64,000 nucleotides of DNA from Solen grandis (taxonomy: Eukaryota > Mollusca > Bivalvia > Adapedonta > Solenidae). Shown here in pieces: positions 58,801 to 64,000 of this stretch. The DNA is taken from assembly GCA_021229015.1 (NCBI GenBank), contig CM037788.1, positions 46,242,497 to 46,306,496 on the forward strand, in the 5' to 3' direction. The position numbers and the translations under genes were made by a program. The notes below the pieces were generated by a model, which saw nothing but the letters and a program-made list of their open reading frames with translations, did no database searches and was not told where the DNA came from. Each line of letters starts with the position of its first letter. Within the stretch, counting starts at the first letter, position 1.

Positions 58801-59349
58801 GACATATATTGGGTTCATTTCATTTAGCAAATAAGGTGTTTGGTTTGACAGCATGTTATGAGCACGTTGCAAATTTACAAAAGCAAAATAATTGTTGTTT
58901 TGTAAACACAGTTCCATATTAATCATCCCATATAATTGATTGATGTATTTATATAAGTTCCTACTCACACGGCGCCTCGGGCTCGAAATGTCCGTTGCAG
59001 GACACGCTGGTGAACGCCTCACACCGCATGGTGGCACTGGAGAACAGAAGCGGGTAGCTGCACTCCTGCAATAGATCAATCCAATCTCTGACGTAAACCT
59101 ACGTAAATCAACGAGCACTTCCGGAACACCAAAAATTCAAAGATTCATATTATAGAATGTATGTGTGTTTGGTACCACATGCACGGATGTCACATGCATC
59201 ATAAACACCTACCTGGACATATTCAACGTCGAACGGAAATACGCTCTGCCATGTCCGTCCGTTGACAGAGCAATTGTAGTACCAGGCACAATTTGTAGGG
59301 TGGGGCAGCACGGCTCGGGGATGACGCTGGCAGTATGGCCCGATGTTTC
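31793..59349 (-). CDS. Multi-module chitin-binding (CBM14/peritrophin-A) protein, 13 exons, 5' end not found
   Basis: Thirteen minus-strand exons splice into one open frame of 885 residues plus stop: 59349-59213, 59065-58969, 43081-42800, 42174-41974, 41494-41249, 40699-40487, 38836-38600, 37839-37627, 35092-34784, 34198-33986, 33666-33448, 32378-32160 and 31866-31793. Module type A is canonical CBM14 (six Cys, core like NCxxYYxC...ECPYPQLF...C...C). Type B has eight Cys with pattern C-DY...C...C-xPC...PSC...DGxxPYPG...C...RT...C...FD...C and lacks the usual third CBM14 cysteine. They alternate A-B six times. Every junction between modules is phase 1, and at each A-to-B junction the intron splits a TGT cysteine codon (T|GT). 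CBM14 proteins bind chitin in peritrophic, cuticular and molluscan shell matrices; a secreted matrix or mucin-like role is inferred. No signal peptide or start exon is visible upstream; exon 1 begins with two bases of a split codon. An AATAAA on this strand lies at 31374-31369, about 420 bp past the stop. Confidence 0.88.
32160..32378 (-). CDS. Chitin-binding gene exon: type A (CBM14) module 6
   Basis: 219 bp, acceptor ATTTCTAG, donor GTGAGT. It encodes ...AHCAAAPNDVIPDPTTCHQYYNC..., then KKECPYPQLYDDVFKLC and YVSCGSRAVPQNNC, the complete six-cysteine pattern plus the split terminal Cys. Confidence 0.88.
32553..32634. repeat. Perfect 82 bp palindrome
   Basis: The sequence from TGTTACAACCCGTTTTGAAA to its exact reverse complement has no mismatch and no loop (centre between 32593 and 32594, AA|TT). 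Each arm also holds two direct copies of AACCCGTTTTGAA. It lies in the intron between the 33448 and 32378 exon edges. Confidence 0.9.
32675..33152 (+). repeat. ~75 bp tandem array derived from the SINE family A body
   Basis: Units contain GACTGGGATGCCCAATGTAA, GGATGATTTGACTGGGT and ATTGCAGCAGCACTATATAT, then TTTCTCGTGTA; unit starts lie near 32821, 32896, 33000 and 33074, with one ~30 bp partial unit near 32960. The phrases are those of the SINE body at 7322-7545 and 11690-11965 (TGACTGGGTGT, GGCAGCACTA). Copies are highly similar, so the amplification is recent. Confidence 0.85.
33448..33666 (-). CDS. Chitin-binding gene exon: type B module 5
   Basis: 219 bp, acceptor CTTGCAG, donor GTATGT. 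It encodes (C)DYTQYQCNPFDISCVPC, QRVPSCKGLPDGPHADP, YIVCDQGRTTERKNC and NGMFNATTKSC: all eight type B cysteines. Confidence 0.88.
33986..34198 (-). CDS. Chitin-binding gene exon: type A (CBM14) module 5
   Basis: 213 bp, acceptor ATGACCAG, donor GTAAGT. It encodes VYCRANPKRTIPSVNQC, ASYYTC, HECPYPQLFSTVDNTC and DVQCGQRLEPVSPC. Confidence 0.9.
34784..35092 (-). CDS. Chitin-binding gene exon: type B module 4 with Pro/Thr insertion
   Basis: 309 bp, acceptor TTTCAG, donor GTAAGC; the longest exon. The module opens (C)EYELYQCIGLGCLRC, then about 32 Pro/Thr/His-rich residues (PTPVITHPSPHTVPPPHTTT region) separate LRC from PSC, and the module resumes with GEPNGLNPYPGRE, YYLVCQDGRVIEIGIC and FRRIC. 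The insertion resembles an O-glycosylated mucin stalk placed inside the domain rather than between domains. Confidence 0.85.
35340..35925 (+). repeat. ~170 bp tandem units ending in a GACA/GACG microsatellite (pearl-like)
   Basis: The phrase CCTATGTTCTGCACA recurs at about 35363, 35533 and 35702, each followed by GTCTCAA, GGCAAGTTTC-like and TATAGGAGATATGGAGCGGA phrases. The last unit runs into a GACA/GACG run (35797-35885) and then CCATTCCTATATT. Same architecture as the elements at 4021 and 56874, but no terminal TACCCCC hairpin is seen. Confidence 0.7.
36303..37588 (-). mobile_element. Full-length mariner transposon (TIRs intact, transposase broken)
   Basis: Terminal inverted repeats of about 25 bp: TACGAGGGCAAGTCAATAAA at 36303 and, on the minus strand from 37588, TACGAGGGCGAGTCAATAAA, one mismatch, both continuing into TAACC. 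TA forms the outermost dinucleotide at each end. Total length about 1286 bp is normal for mariner. It sits in the intron between chitin-binding exons 37839-37627 and 35092-34784. Confidence 0.92.
36336..37443 (-). pseudogene. Mariner transposase pseudogene
   Basis: The N-terminal part 37443-37042 reads MSNMASHVKASFSSKVEYRA... through a helix-turn-helix pair (KVRDLVYSDRRSQVEEIAQA, LGISHGTVSTILHDRLGMRK) to WVP, then TAA. The frame resumes at 37003-36527 with the catalytic residues in TVDETWVHYY, LLQQDNARVH and AYSPDLAPSDF (DD34D-type). A stop plus frameshift near 37042-37010, a frameshift near 36530, and a stop after VVAAVEE near 36465 interrupt the reading; the last segment ends at 36336. At least four lesions make it inactive. 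Confidence 0.92.
37627..37839 (-). CDS. Chitin-binding gene exon: type A (CBM14) module 4
   Basis: 213 bp, acceptor TGTCGCAG, donor GTAATT. It encodes DYCRTHPTALLPHPNNC, HQFYSC, MECQYPLEFDDVTSTC and SVNCGQRKEPKNEC. Its donor lies only 38 bp from the mariner end at 37588. Confidence 0.9.
38600..38836 (-). CDS. Chitin-binding gene exon: type B module 3
   Basis: 237 bp, acceptor TTCGCAG, donor GTCAGT. It encodes (C)DYYANQCHGGTCTPC, RFVSCMGLRDGNNPYPGR, EYVRCQSNRTIAHEVC and GVFDSSSRQC, then a short TTTPPPSSGG linker. The clearest type B copy. Confidence 0.9.
40487..40699 (-). CDS. Chitin-binding gene exon: type A (CBM14) module 3
   Basis: 213 bp, acceptor TATTTCAG, donor GTAAGC. It encodes SYCQAHPTDVIPNPNNC, AQFYDC, KECHYPLLFQPMLRTC and SVMCGSRYEPQAPC. 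Found by following the module pattern in frame rather than as a long open frame. Confidence 0.9.
41249..41494 (-). CDS. Chitin-binding gene exon: type B module 2
   Basis: 246 bp, acceptor TTTAAAG, donor GTAATT. It encodes (C)DYQQNLCKSGEIFCAPC, ERQPSCEYKADGNYPFP, RYFMCRKGRTVFVGAC and DFDLNTRRC, followed by the TTTSKPTSKP linker. Confidence 0.88.
41974..42174 (-). CDS. Chitin-binding gene exon: type A (CBM14) module 2
   Basis: 201 bp, acceptor TCTTAAG, donor GTATAT. It encodes VCDYNRGRMVPSPQHC, GQYYNC, YECPYPQMFSDVTLTC and VVCNNRPEYKSPC. The acceptor's pyrimidine tract is weak, but frame and phase agree with both neighbours. Confidence 0.85.
42800..43081 (-). CDS. Chitin-binding gene exon: type B module 1 with Thr/Pro linker
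   Basis: 282 bp, acceptor ACCACAG, donor GTAGGT (chosen because it gives phase 1 and joins to GG|CCA of the next exon). It encodes (C)EYFKNRCDPNQSGCLPC, NRLPSCKNLPDGQQ, YLATCSQSRTLNYEEC and GMLAC, then about 25 residues rich in Thr and Pro (TTTPLPVFVPIATAPPTYT region). Confidence 0.85.
43890..44660 (+). repeat. ~370 bp diverged tandem satellite, first block
   Basis: GCTAGGTACCATTCAAAAGG near 43896, GCTGGGTACCATTTGAAAGG near 44263 and a decayed third copy near 44590 are each followed by a TATCGAGATA...CTTGAGAAAAC segment. The same units return at 48595-48840, 49985-51200, 53927-54130 and 55530-56860. Confidence 0.7.
45181..47990 (+). repeat. ~300-460 bp tandem repeats rich in TGACGTCA, unit 1
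   Basis: The block TTATGACGTCATGTGACGTC...CATATAGAAATT recurs near 46630, 47079 and 47530; a sister version with ATGACGTCATATGACGTCAC and GCTGTAGACCGCG recurs near 45940 and 47839. About 18 perfect TGACGTCA octamers lie here. No coding capacity; frames such as 46736-46924 and 47542-47766 follow the repeat. Confidence 0.75.
48843..49905 (+). mobile_element. Nested element with ~177 bp tandem core and GACGGACG run (copy in unit 2)
   Basis: Starts ACAAGAGGGCCAAGGTGGCC; contains units with GGGGCATAACTCCTGACCTA, ATATCAGCCATAATCGAA and GATGCTAGAGTGCAAACAAA (starts near 49012, 49189, 49333, 49490, 49663); then a GACGGACGG run (49806-49862) and a truncated terminal hairpin (TAGCTCATCTTGAGCACATGTG). 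Its right edge has lost the second hairpin arm compared with the copy at 54141. Confidence 0.75.
51953..53180 (+). repeat. ~450 bp tandem repeat with triple TGACGTCA clusters, three copies
   Basis: Copies begin near 51953, 52403 and 52853 with TATGACGTCACATGACGTCA then TATGACGTCA, followed by AGAAATTCTGC, TTCAACTTTCTATC and CTATGTTCGAATCTTATTTC. They are highly similar, so amplification is more recent than in unit 1. Confidence 0.85.
54141..55409 (+). mobile_element. Nested element with ~177 bp tandem core, GACGGACG run and terminal hairpin (copy in unit 4)
   Basis: Same order as 48843-49905, but with an intact terminal hairpin TAGCTCATCTTGAGC-ACATGT-GCTCAGGTGAGCTA. The flanks (TATTTTCA before, AATTAATAGTTTCTTAG after) match an uninterrupted sister sequence near 55768, which marks the insertion edges. 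Confidence 0.78.
56874..58345 (+). mobile_element. Pearl/Helentron-like element inserted in unit 4 (precise edges)
   Basis: Starts ACTAGAACTGTCGCCTAAGG, then TACCCCCCCGCAAG; then about seven ~145-190 bp tandem units (GGGGCATAACTTGGTAAATA, ACAATGTCTAAGGATCATTG, AATCCTTCCAGTAGTTTAG), a GACGGACG microsatellite (58267-58301), and a terminal hairpin TACCCCCCCCTAAC...GTTGCGGGGGGGTA. The interrupted sequence (GGCC-TA ... TA-AAAAC) is continuous in the sister copy at 51325-51340, so the edges are defined with at most a TA duplication. Confidence 0.82.
58478..58638. repeat. Three GGACTTTCTGC hairpins in tandem
   Basis: Hairpins at 58478-58507 and 58609-58638 are TAGGACTTTCTGC-TATA-GCAGAAAGTCCTA; the one at 58554-58586 has a CCGAAAGG centre. 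Each is preceded by AAACAGTACAAA(A/C)CC, and the first two are followed by (AAT)n. They look like repeated 3' ends of ACTAGA-headed units. Confidence 0.85.
58969..59065 (-). CDS. Chitin-binding gene exon: type A module 1, second half
   Basis: 97 bp, acceptor CTATTGCAG, donor GTGAGT. It encodes ECSYPLLFSSATMRC and SVSCNGHFEPEAP(C), completing the CBM14 domain begun in exon 59349-59213. Confidence 0.88.
59213..59349 (-). CDS. Chitin-binding gene exon: type A module 1, first half (most 5' exon seen)
   Basis: 137 bp, acceptor CTAAACAG, donor GTAGGT, phase 0 at its end. It encodes PYCQRHPRAVLPHPTNC, AWYYNC and WQSVFPFDVEYVQ. It begins with two bases of a split codon, so at least one more exon must exist upstream; none was recognised to 64000, and the 60595-60694 gap could contain one. 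Confidence 0.88.
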
Positions 59350-59714
59350 CTGTTTAGTAGAATGTAACGTTAGAGCTCACTTGTAAATGAAGGTACATTA
59401 CATACACCATCCAAATATATAATTTAGAAACTTATTCAAATCAGTCCCCCCCCCACCTTTGAAAATAGTCTGTGACCGAGTCGTTAGAATGTCCGTTTAA
59501 GGGACTTTAAATAAAAATGGACTGATATCTCCAAGCTTGCGACATAGAATTGATATAGAATACATTATAGCTCTATTGTAGACAAAGTCTCCAAATGAAA
59601 TACAAATGAAATTTTCTGTTAGTGAGACGAGAAACTCAACAAAAATACATTTTTACCGCTCCGATTGCATTTTTTCTTACTGTATTTATAAAAAATCAAG
59701 TCAATCATGAACAT

Positions 59715-60476
59715 TATAGTTTATGTGATTTCTGTAACAGTCAAATAGAAACAATGGAACATCTTTTTTGGGAGTGTCAACACTCACAACAATTATGGAA
59801 TTCTATAAGCTCCTTCTTACAAACTAAACATATAGAAACAGTATTTAATTATAAAATAATATCATGTGGTATAAAAAGTAATAATGACAAAGATGATATG
59901 ATAAACTTTATTATACTATTAGTGAAAGTGTTTATATATCAGTCAAAAATAAAAAATGAAAAACCTGATATAAATGTGTTTAAAGAAATTTTAAAATCCA
60001 GATTGACAGTAGAACAACATATAGCTCAAATGCATAATAATTTGAATATGTTCAATAACAAATGGAAACCTTTTCTCTAATATTCATCTCATCTCATTTT
60101 ACATTATATAGAATATTATTGGTATATAGAAAAAACCACATACTGTATTATTATTTTATTTTTTTAATATATACTTAGAGACATTTATTTAAAGATATTA
60201 TTTGCATTACCTTTCACCTTTTTTTTTTCTTTCATTTTCATTTTTTTTTTTCCTTCTTTGATTTCCTTTTTTTTTTGGCTTTCTATCCATTTCTATTATT
60301 GAAAAATCTTTCCTATTCTCTATAATATAATTCTATTTTCTTTCTCTCTAAATTTTTCCATGAAATTGCATTACATATATACTGAACTTGTGTATGTTTA
60401 CTTTGTAATAGATTCATGATATAATTGAAATATGTGTATGTAACTGATTGGAAATAATAAATAAATTAAAAAAAAA
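59715..60476 (+). mobile_element. 5'-truncated LINE fragment (L1/Tx1-like C-terminus)
   Basis: The direct repeat AAGTCAATCATGAACAT (59698-59714 and 60477-60493) brackets the insert. The retained frame to 60080 starts YSLCDFCNSQIETMEHLFWE, the C-x2-C...H...C motif at the end of L1-type ORF2, and continues for about 120 codons. A T-rich 3' UTR and an A-rich tail follow. Open-frame sequence upstream of 59715 is host DNA in the same frame by chance. Confidence 0.82.
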
Positions 60477-60594
60477 AAGTCAATCATGAACATAATAAAA
60501 TACACAATAAGTAGTTTGTCTATCACATGCGTAACTTAAAAAACAGATATCAGACAATAATTACCATTGGAAAACACTTTTAAAATGGCATTTT

Positions 60595-60694
60595 NNNNNN
60601 NNNNNNNNNNNNNNNNNNNNNNNNNNNNNNNNNNNNNNNNNNNNNNNNNNNNNNNNNNNNNNNNNNNNNNNNNNNNNNNNNNNNNNNNNNNNNN
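60595..60694. other. Assembly gap (100 N)
   Basis: 100 consecutive N. The minus strand just below it reads ...TTTTCCAATG|GTAATT, a donor-like end in phase 1 that would suit the next exon, but the coding content is too short to judge. Confidence 0.95.
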
Positions 60695-61482
60695 TTCAGA
60701 GTAAGTGACAGTACCATGGTGGATGGAGTACGCTGAAAAATGTCAGAACCTCCGGAATGGATGGAACCAAACATTATTCAAATAGCTTTTTTTTTAAGAC
60801 ACAACTGAGGTGAGAATATTTACTTAATTTACCTCTGATCTATTCGCTCAAAGTCTATTGGCCGCTCTCTTCGGTCGCACTCTGTGTTCATCCCATCTTT
60901 ATCTTCCCATCCCACTTTCGTCCATTTGTTTGTCTGTATATATTATAATGCGATGCCTCTTTTGAATCTTTCTCGCATTACTCCATGCATGAAGTATGCA
61001 ACATTCAGCAAAGGAATATTTAATTAGATTTATCTATTGAAAGTTTGTTCCCCCTCTTTAATACATATACGGAATAACTACTGTCTCCCAAGATATAAAC
61101 ATAGATTTTGCTTAGATAAAACTCTGATCGATAGAAAAGAGAGGTAAAAAGTTAGTAAAATGAATAATGAATGTGTTTATGTTATGTTCAGATCAATGTT
61201 GTGATAGAAATAGACGCTATTTGGGCTTGGTTTCGCATCGGTATTTTCAATTACAGCAGGCCAGACGAATGAGTTAATATATTCTATATGTTATATATAT
61301 TTCCTTCAAGTGGCTTGAATGAAGTATTCCTTTGCTTGTTTAATTTTATTAGATTATCATGTATATGTGCAACTATTATTACGTGTATAAATGTTAAATA
61401 ATACGTAGTAAATAAATGTATAAATAGCTGTTGTATGTTAAAACCTATAGTAGAATTTTCTTTTTCACCTTATTCTGTAATG

Positions 61483-61640
61483 TAACGTGAGGCCCAGTGG
61501 TCATGCTGTTTGCCCCTCGCCAATGTGAATTCGAGACCCGGTCTGGTCACTGACTGTTCATGTGAGGTAGACTTCCGTTGGCGCTGCGTACTCAAAGGGT
61601 CTTCCTCCGGACATCGCCGAATGACTGAAATTCTAAACCA
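61483..61640 (+). repeat. tRNA-derived SINE-like copy
   Basis: GTGAGGCCCAGTGGTCATGC (A-box-like) and GAATTCGAGACCCGG (B-box-like) at tRNA spacing, then TCCGTTGGCGCTGCGTACTC and GAATGACTGAAATTC. The body differs from family A. Confidence 0.5.
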
Positions 61641-63114
61641 AACACCCTATTGCCATCTCCATTACCGGTTTTTGTAGAAATAAGTCTGTACTTTGAAGAA
61701 TATCAAGATGTTTCCTTTCGTGATAAGGAGCGGAATTTCAGTAATTTTCAAAAGATGTGGTATAGACAATTGAATAAAGATATCAACATAATTTGATAGA
61801 TTTGGATAGGTTTGGCTTCTATGTATAATGTTATTCTAAATACCAGTGCCCTTTCCATACTGCAGTGTGACTTAAAGAAACTACGATACGTAGGAAAGAA
61901 ATAGTGCTACCGGACACCGATCCACTTCATAAAAAGTGATGAAAGAAAGAAAGAAAGAAAAACAATGCAAAAATAACAACAACAGCATACACAAATATAC
62001 ACCAACCCCCTACAAATCACCACCAACAGTTACGTGAAGACTTGGCATTAGACCAAACCATATTTTACTGTTAGGACAGAATACCATTTTGTTGGAACTA
62101 CTTTCTCTTGTTTAAAGGATAGTGAAAAAGGGATCGAATTTACAAACTTAGCTCCTACGGCGAATAATGTAACCACAGGCGCCTAGTTTCATGCTTGGTT
62201 GAAATGCTATAAAATGAAATGAGTTGTATTAGGTCGGCCTTACATTTTGAGCAAGTAGTCATCAAGGGACAAACTTGAATTTTCCTATTTTCTTAAAATT
62301 CAAGACATTTTCTCAAAAGTGAGCATATTCTGAAAGGAATGAGACACGCAGGATTAACCTTAGTGTCGGTTATAAGGAATATTTTACATGCATTAAGAAT
62401 CATGTTGGAGAGTGTATATAAATTAATGTCCATGAAGTGAGGTTTGCAAGCCTTTTGTGGTTAACAGCAAAGTCGAGAATGCATGTCCAATTGTTTCAAA
62501 GATGTCATTGATTATTGCTAACTGAAAAACCAGCATAACTCCCTTTGCTTTTAAAATACACATTTTCCTGTTACAGACCTTTAGACTGCCTTAAGCATCA
62601 ATGATTAAATTAAGTCATGGATTTAATTGTAAATCGATCGTGTTTGCTTTTGTCTTTCTAATTAATTAAGTCTTATAATTTTTTTGAGATGAAAATGATG
62701 ATCCTAAAGCCATCAATCTCATTAAAAGCTTAAATTTCAATTTCTGTGAAATATTAATTAAACTTCATGATGATATACCAGGAATAGAATAATAATAACA
62801 TTTATTTTGTAAAACTAGTGTATTGAAGATGAATATAAAAGTCAAACGTGTATTAGAAATGCCTCTGTGTAACAACCAGTCTGTGAATAAAGGCTAGTTA
62901 CCAACTCCCAAGCATTTTATTAATAGAAAATTCAACCTCTGAATAAAAAACCTCCAGATAACGATTGGTTTTCAGATTCTCTTGTGTGGCCTTGGTTTAC
63001 AGATTTTACTTATTTTATATGTTTGCTTGGATTAAGCTTCCATCAACAATTTGTCAGTCATATCGGAACCTTTGTCTGCATGAGAGAGATATAGTGCTGC
63101 ATTACTTTTCTACT

Positions 63115-63640
63115 GTGGTAACACGCCGTAGAAAATTGGCATGCTACCACACTCAGTCACATTAGGCCATCGTTAAAATAGGTTTGTTTGCTGTGCTTCT
63201 ACCAAGAATAGGTTGGTCGGAAGGTAGGGATTTCTTTGAACTCTGACATTGAAAAGCTGAATTGCCTTCAAGATGAAAAGATTAACATATCATTAAGCTT
63301 ACGTAAGTCTTTAGGTGCTACATCAAAATTGTTTTGTTTAACATGTTTGAATGAAAACTGCAGAGGTTGTCAGATTGAAGGTGGCATGAAAAGAGCGGAA
63401 TGAACAAATTAGTGAGATTGACGGACAGAGCGAAATCGGTAAACTGAATTTTTTTTTTGTCAGACTGGGGCTAGAAAATATGAGAGGGTACAAATTATGT
63501 TGAGTTGGTCGAAGCAGTGCAAATACACAGATTTTCAATGATGACCTTATGCTTACACCAAACAAGCAAATTCTGGATCAAGCATGTATCATGCATATAA
63601 GATTAGCGCCAAACAAGGGAGCTATATACCAGTACTATGT
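63115..63640 (-). repeat. Reverse-oriented SINE-like pieces
   Basis: GCATGCTACCACACTCAGTC (reverse of the family body) near 63139 and TTAGCGCCAAACAAGGGAGC near 63602 match 3321-3540. About 400 bp of other sequence separates them, so the copy is interrupted or these are two fragments. Confidence 0.4.
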
Positions 63641-64000
63641 TAATGACATTTAGGATACCCCACGTAGCATTTGATGTTTTCCTGGGGTCCTGCATCGTCA
63701 CTGTAGGCTTAATGTTTAGTTTTAGTAATAATTTATAATCATTTTCTTTATAATTAATTTCTAAAATATATATTATTTTTGGTTGTATCAATACCCTAAT
63801 CTGCATTTAAAAACTACACAGTATATTAGGTGTAATATTATTGGCAATGAATTGTGTCAGCATCATTGGGTGTCATTGTTCCTAGGATAAATGTCCAACG
63901 TGAATGATCTATTTCACCGTACCGTCATTGTTATGGAAACCTGAATAAAAATTTAAGTAGGCATTCACGCAATACTAAATGACAGTGAGTACTTTAATAA

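Larger units (their letters stand above)
43082..58968 (-). other. 15.9 kb intron of the chitin-binding gene, almost wholly repeats
   Basis: The flanking exons join in phase 1 (CCG T|GT GAG), giving Cys-Glu-Tyr in keeping with all other A-to-B junctions, so no exon needs to lie between them. About 15.2 kb of it is the ACTAGA array. No other exon-like segment was recognised. Confidence 0.8.
60695..64000. other. Non-coding flank, probably 5' of or intronic to the chitin-binding gene
   Basis: No exon was recognised on either strand. Contents: a SINE-like copy at 61483-61640, a (GAAA)n run near 61937-61960 and a reverse SINE-like copy near 63115-63640. Confidence 0.5.

Noticed and set aside
59622..59714. 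N-terminal part of the 152-codon frame ending in the LINE motif
   Set aside because: The 17 bp target duplication places the LINE edge at 59715, so the preceding codons are host sequence that is open by chance.
60541..60594. Possible upstream exon of the chitin-binding gene ending at the N gap
   Set aside because: A phase-1 donor (AATG|GTAATT) fits, but only about 30 coding bases are visible and they lack module features; left undecided.

Overview
The window reads as eukaryotic, AT-rich nuclear DNA from a marine mollusc, most probably a bivalve (inference). Genes are split into short exons with GT-AG introns. SINE-like repeats with tRNA-type heads are abundant on both strands, and several repeats combine internal tandem units, a GACGGACA-type microsatellite and a terminal hairpin, as in bivalve pearl/Helentron-type elements. 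Two 100-N assembly gaps are present (10495-10594 and 60595-60694). Nothing prokaryotic or viral was recognised.

Three protein-coding loci can be supported. (1) 12730-13471, minus: two exons of an F5/8 type C (discoidin) domain protein; the rest of the gene was not found. (2) 18570-24499, plus: a three-exon glycoside hydrolase family 31 gene resembling MYORG (myogenesis-regulating glycosidase), 653 codons, with both catalytic aspartates and a poly(A) signal; its second intron carries a 5'-truncated LINE. (3) 31793-59349, minus: a large chitin-binding gene of 13 recognisable exons (at least 885 residues, 5' end not found). It alternates canonical six-cysteine CBM14/peritrophin-A modules with a second eight-cysteine module, and every complete intron between modules is phase 1.

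The rest is mobile and repetitive DNA. Left part: a ~170-190 bp satellite (0.93-1.93 kb), a pearl-like element (4.02-5.3 kb), an 890 bp foldback element with target duplication (6.33-7.22 kb), SINEs, a nested palindrome (13.5-13.9 kb) and a TA-flanked terminal-inverted-repeat element (15.6-16.6 kb). Inside the chitin-binding gene: a decayed mariner (36.3-37.6 kb), an 82 bp perfect palindrome and a SINE-derived tandem array (32.5-33.2 kb), and a 15.2 kb nested head-to-tail array (43.47-58.64 kb) that fills almost all of one 15.9 kb intron.

The intron array is the most unusual object here. Four successive units each begin with TA-ACTAGA plus a hairpin, carry diverged satellites including about 36 perfect TGACGTCA palindromes often spaced exactly 10 bp apart, and contain younger insertions whose unoccupied sites are visible in sister copies. 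The three genes encode proteins of carbohydrate-active or carbohydrate-binding families, but no functional link between them is shown. Exon edges were set by reading frame and splice dinucleotides only; no transcript or database search was available.
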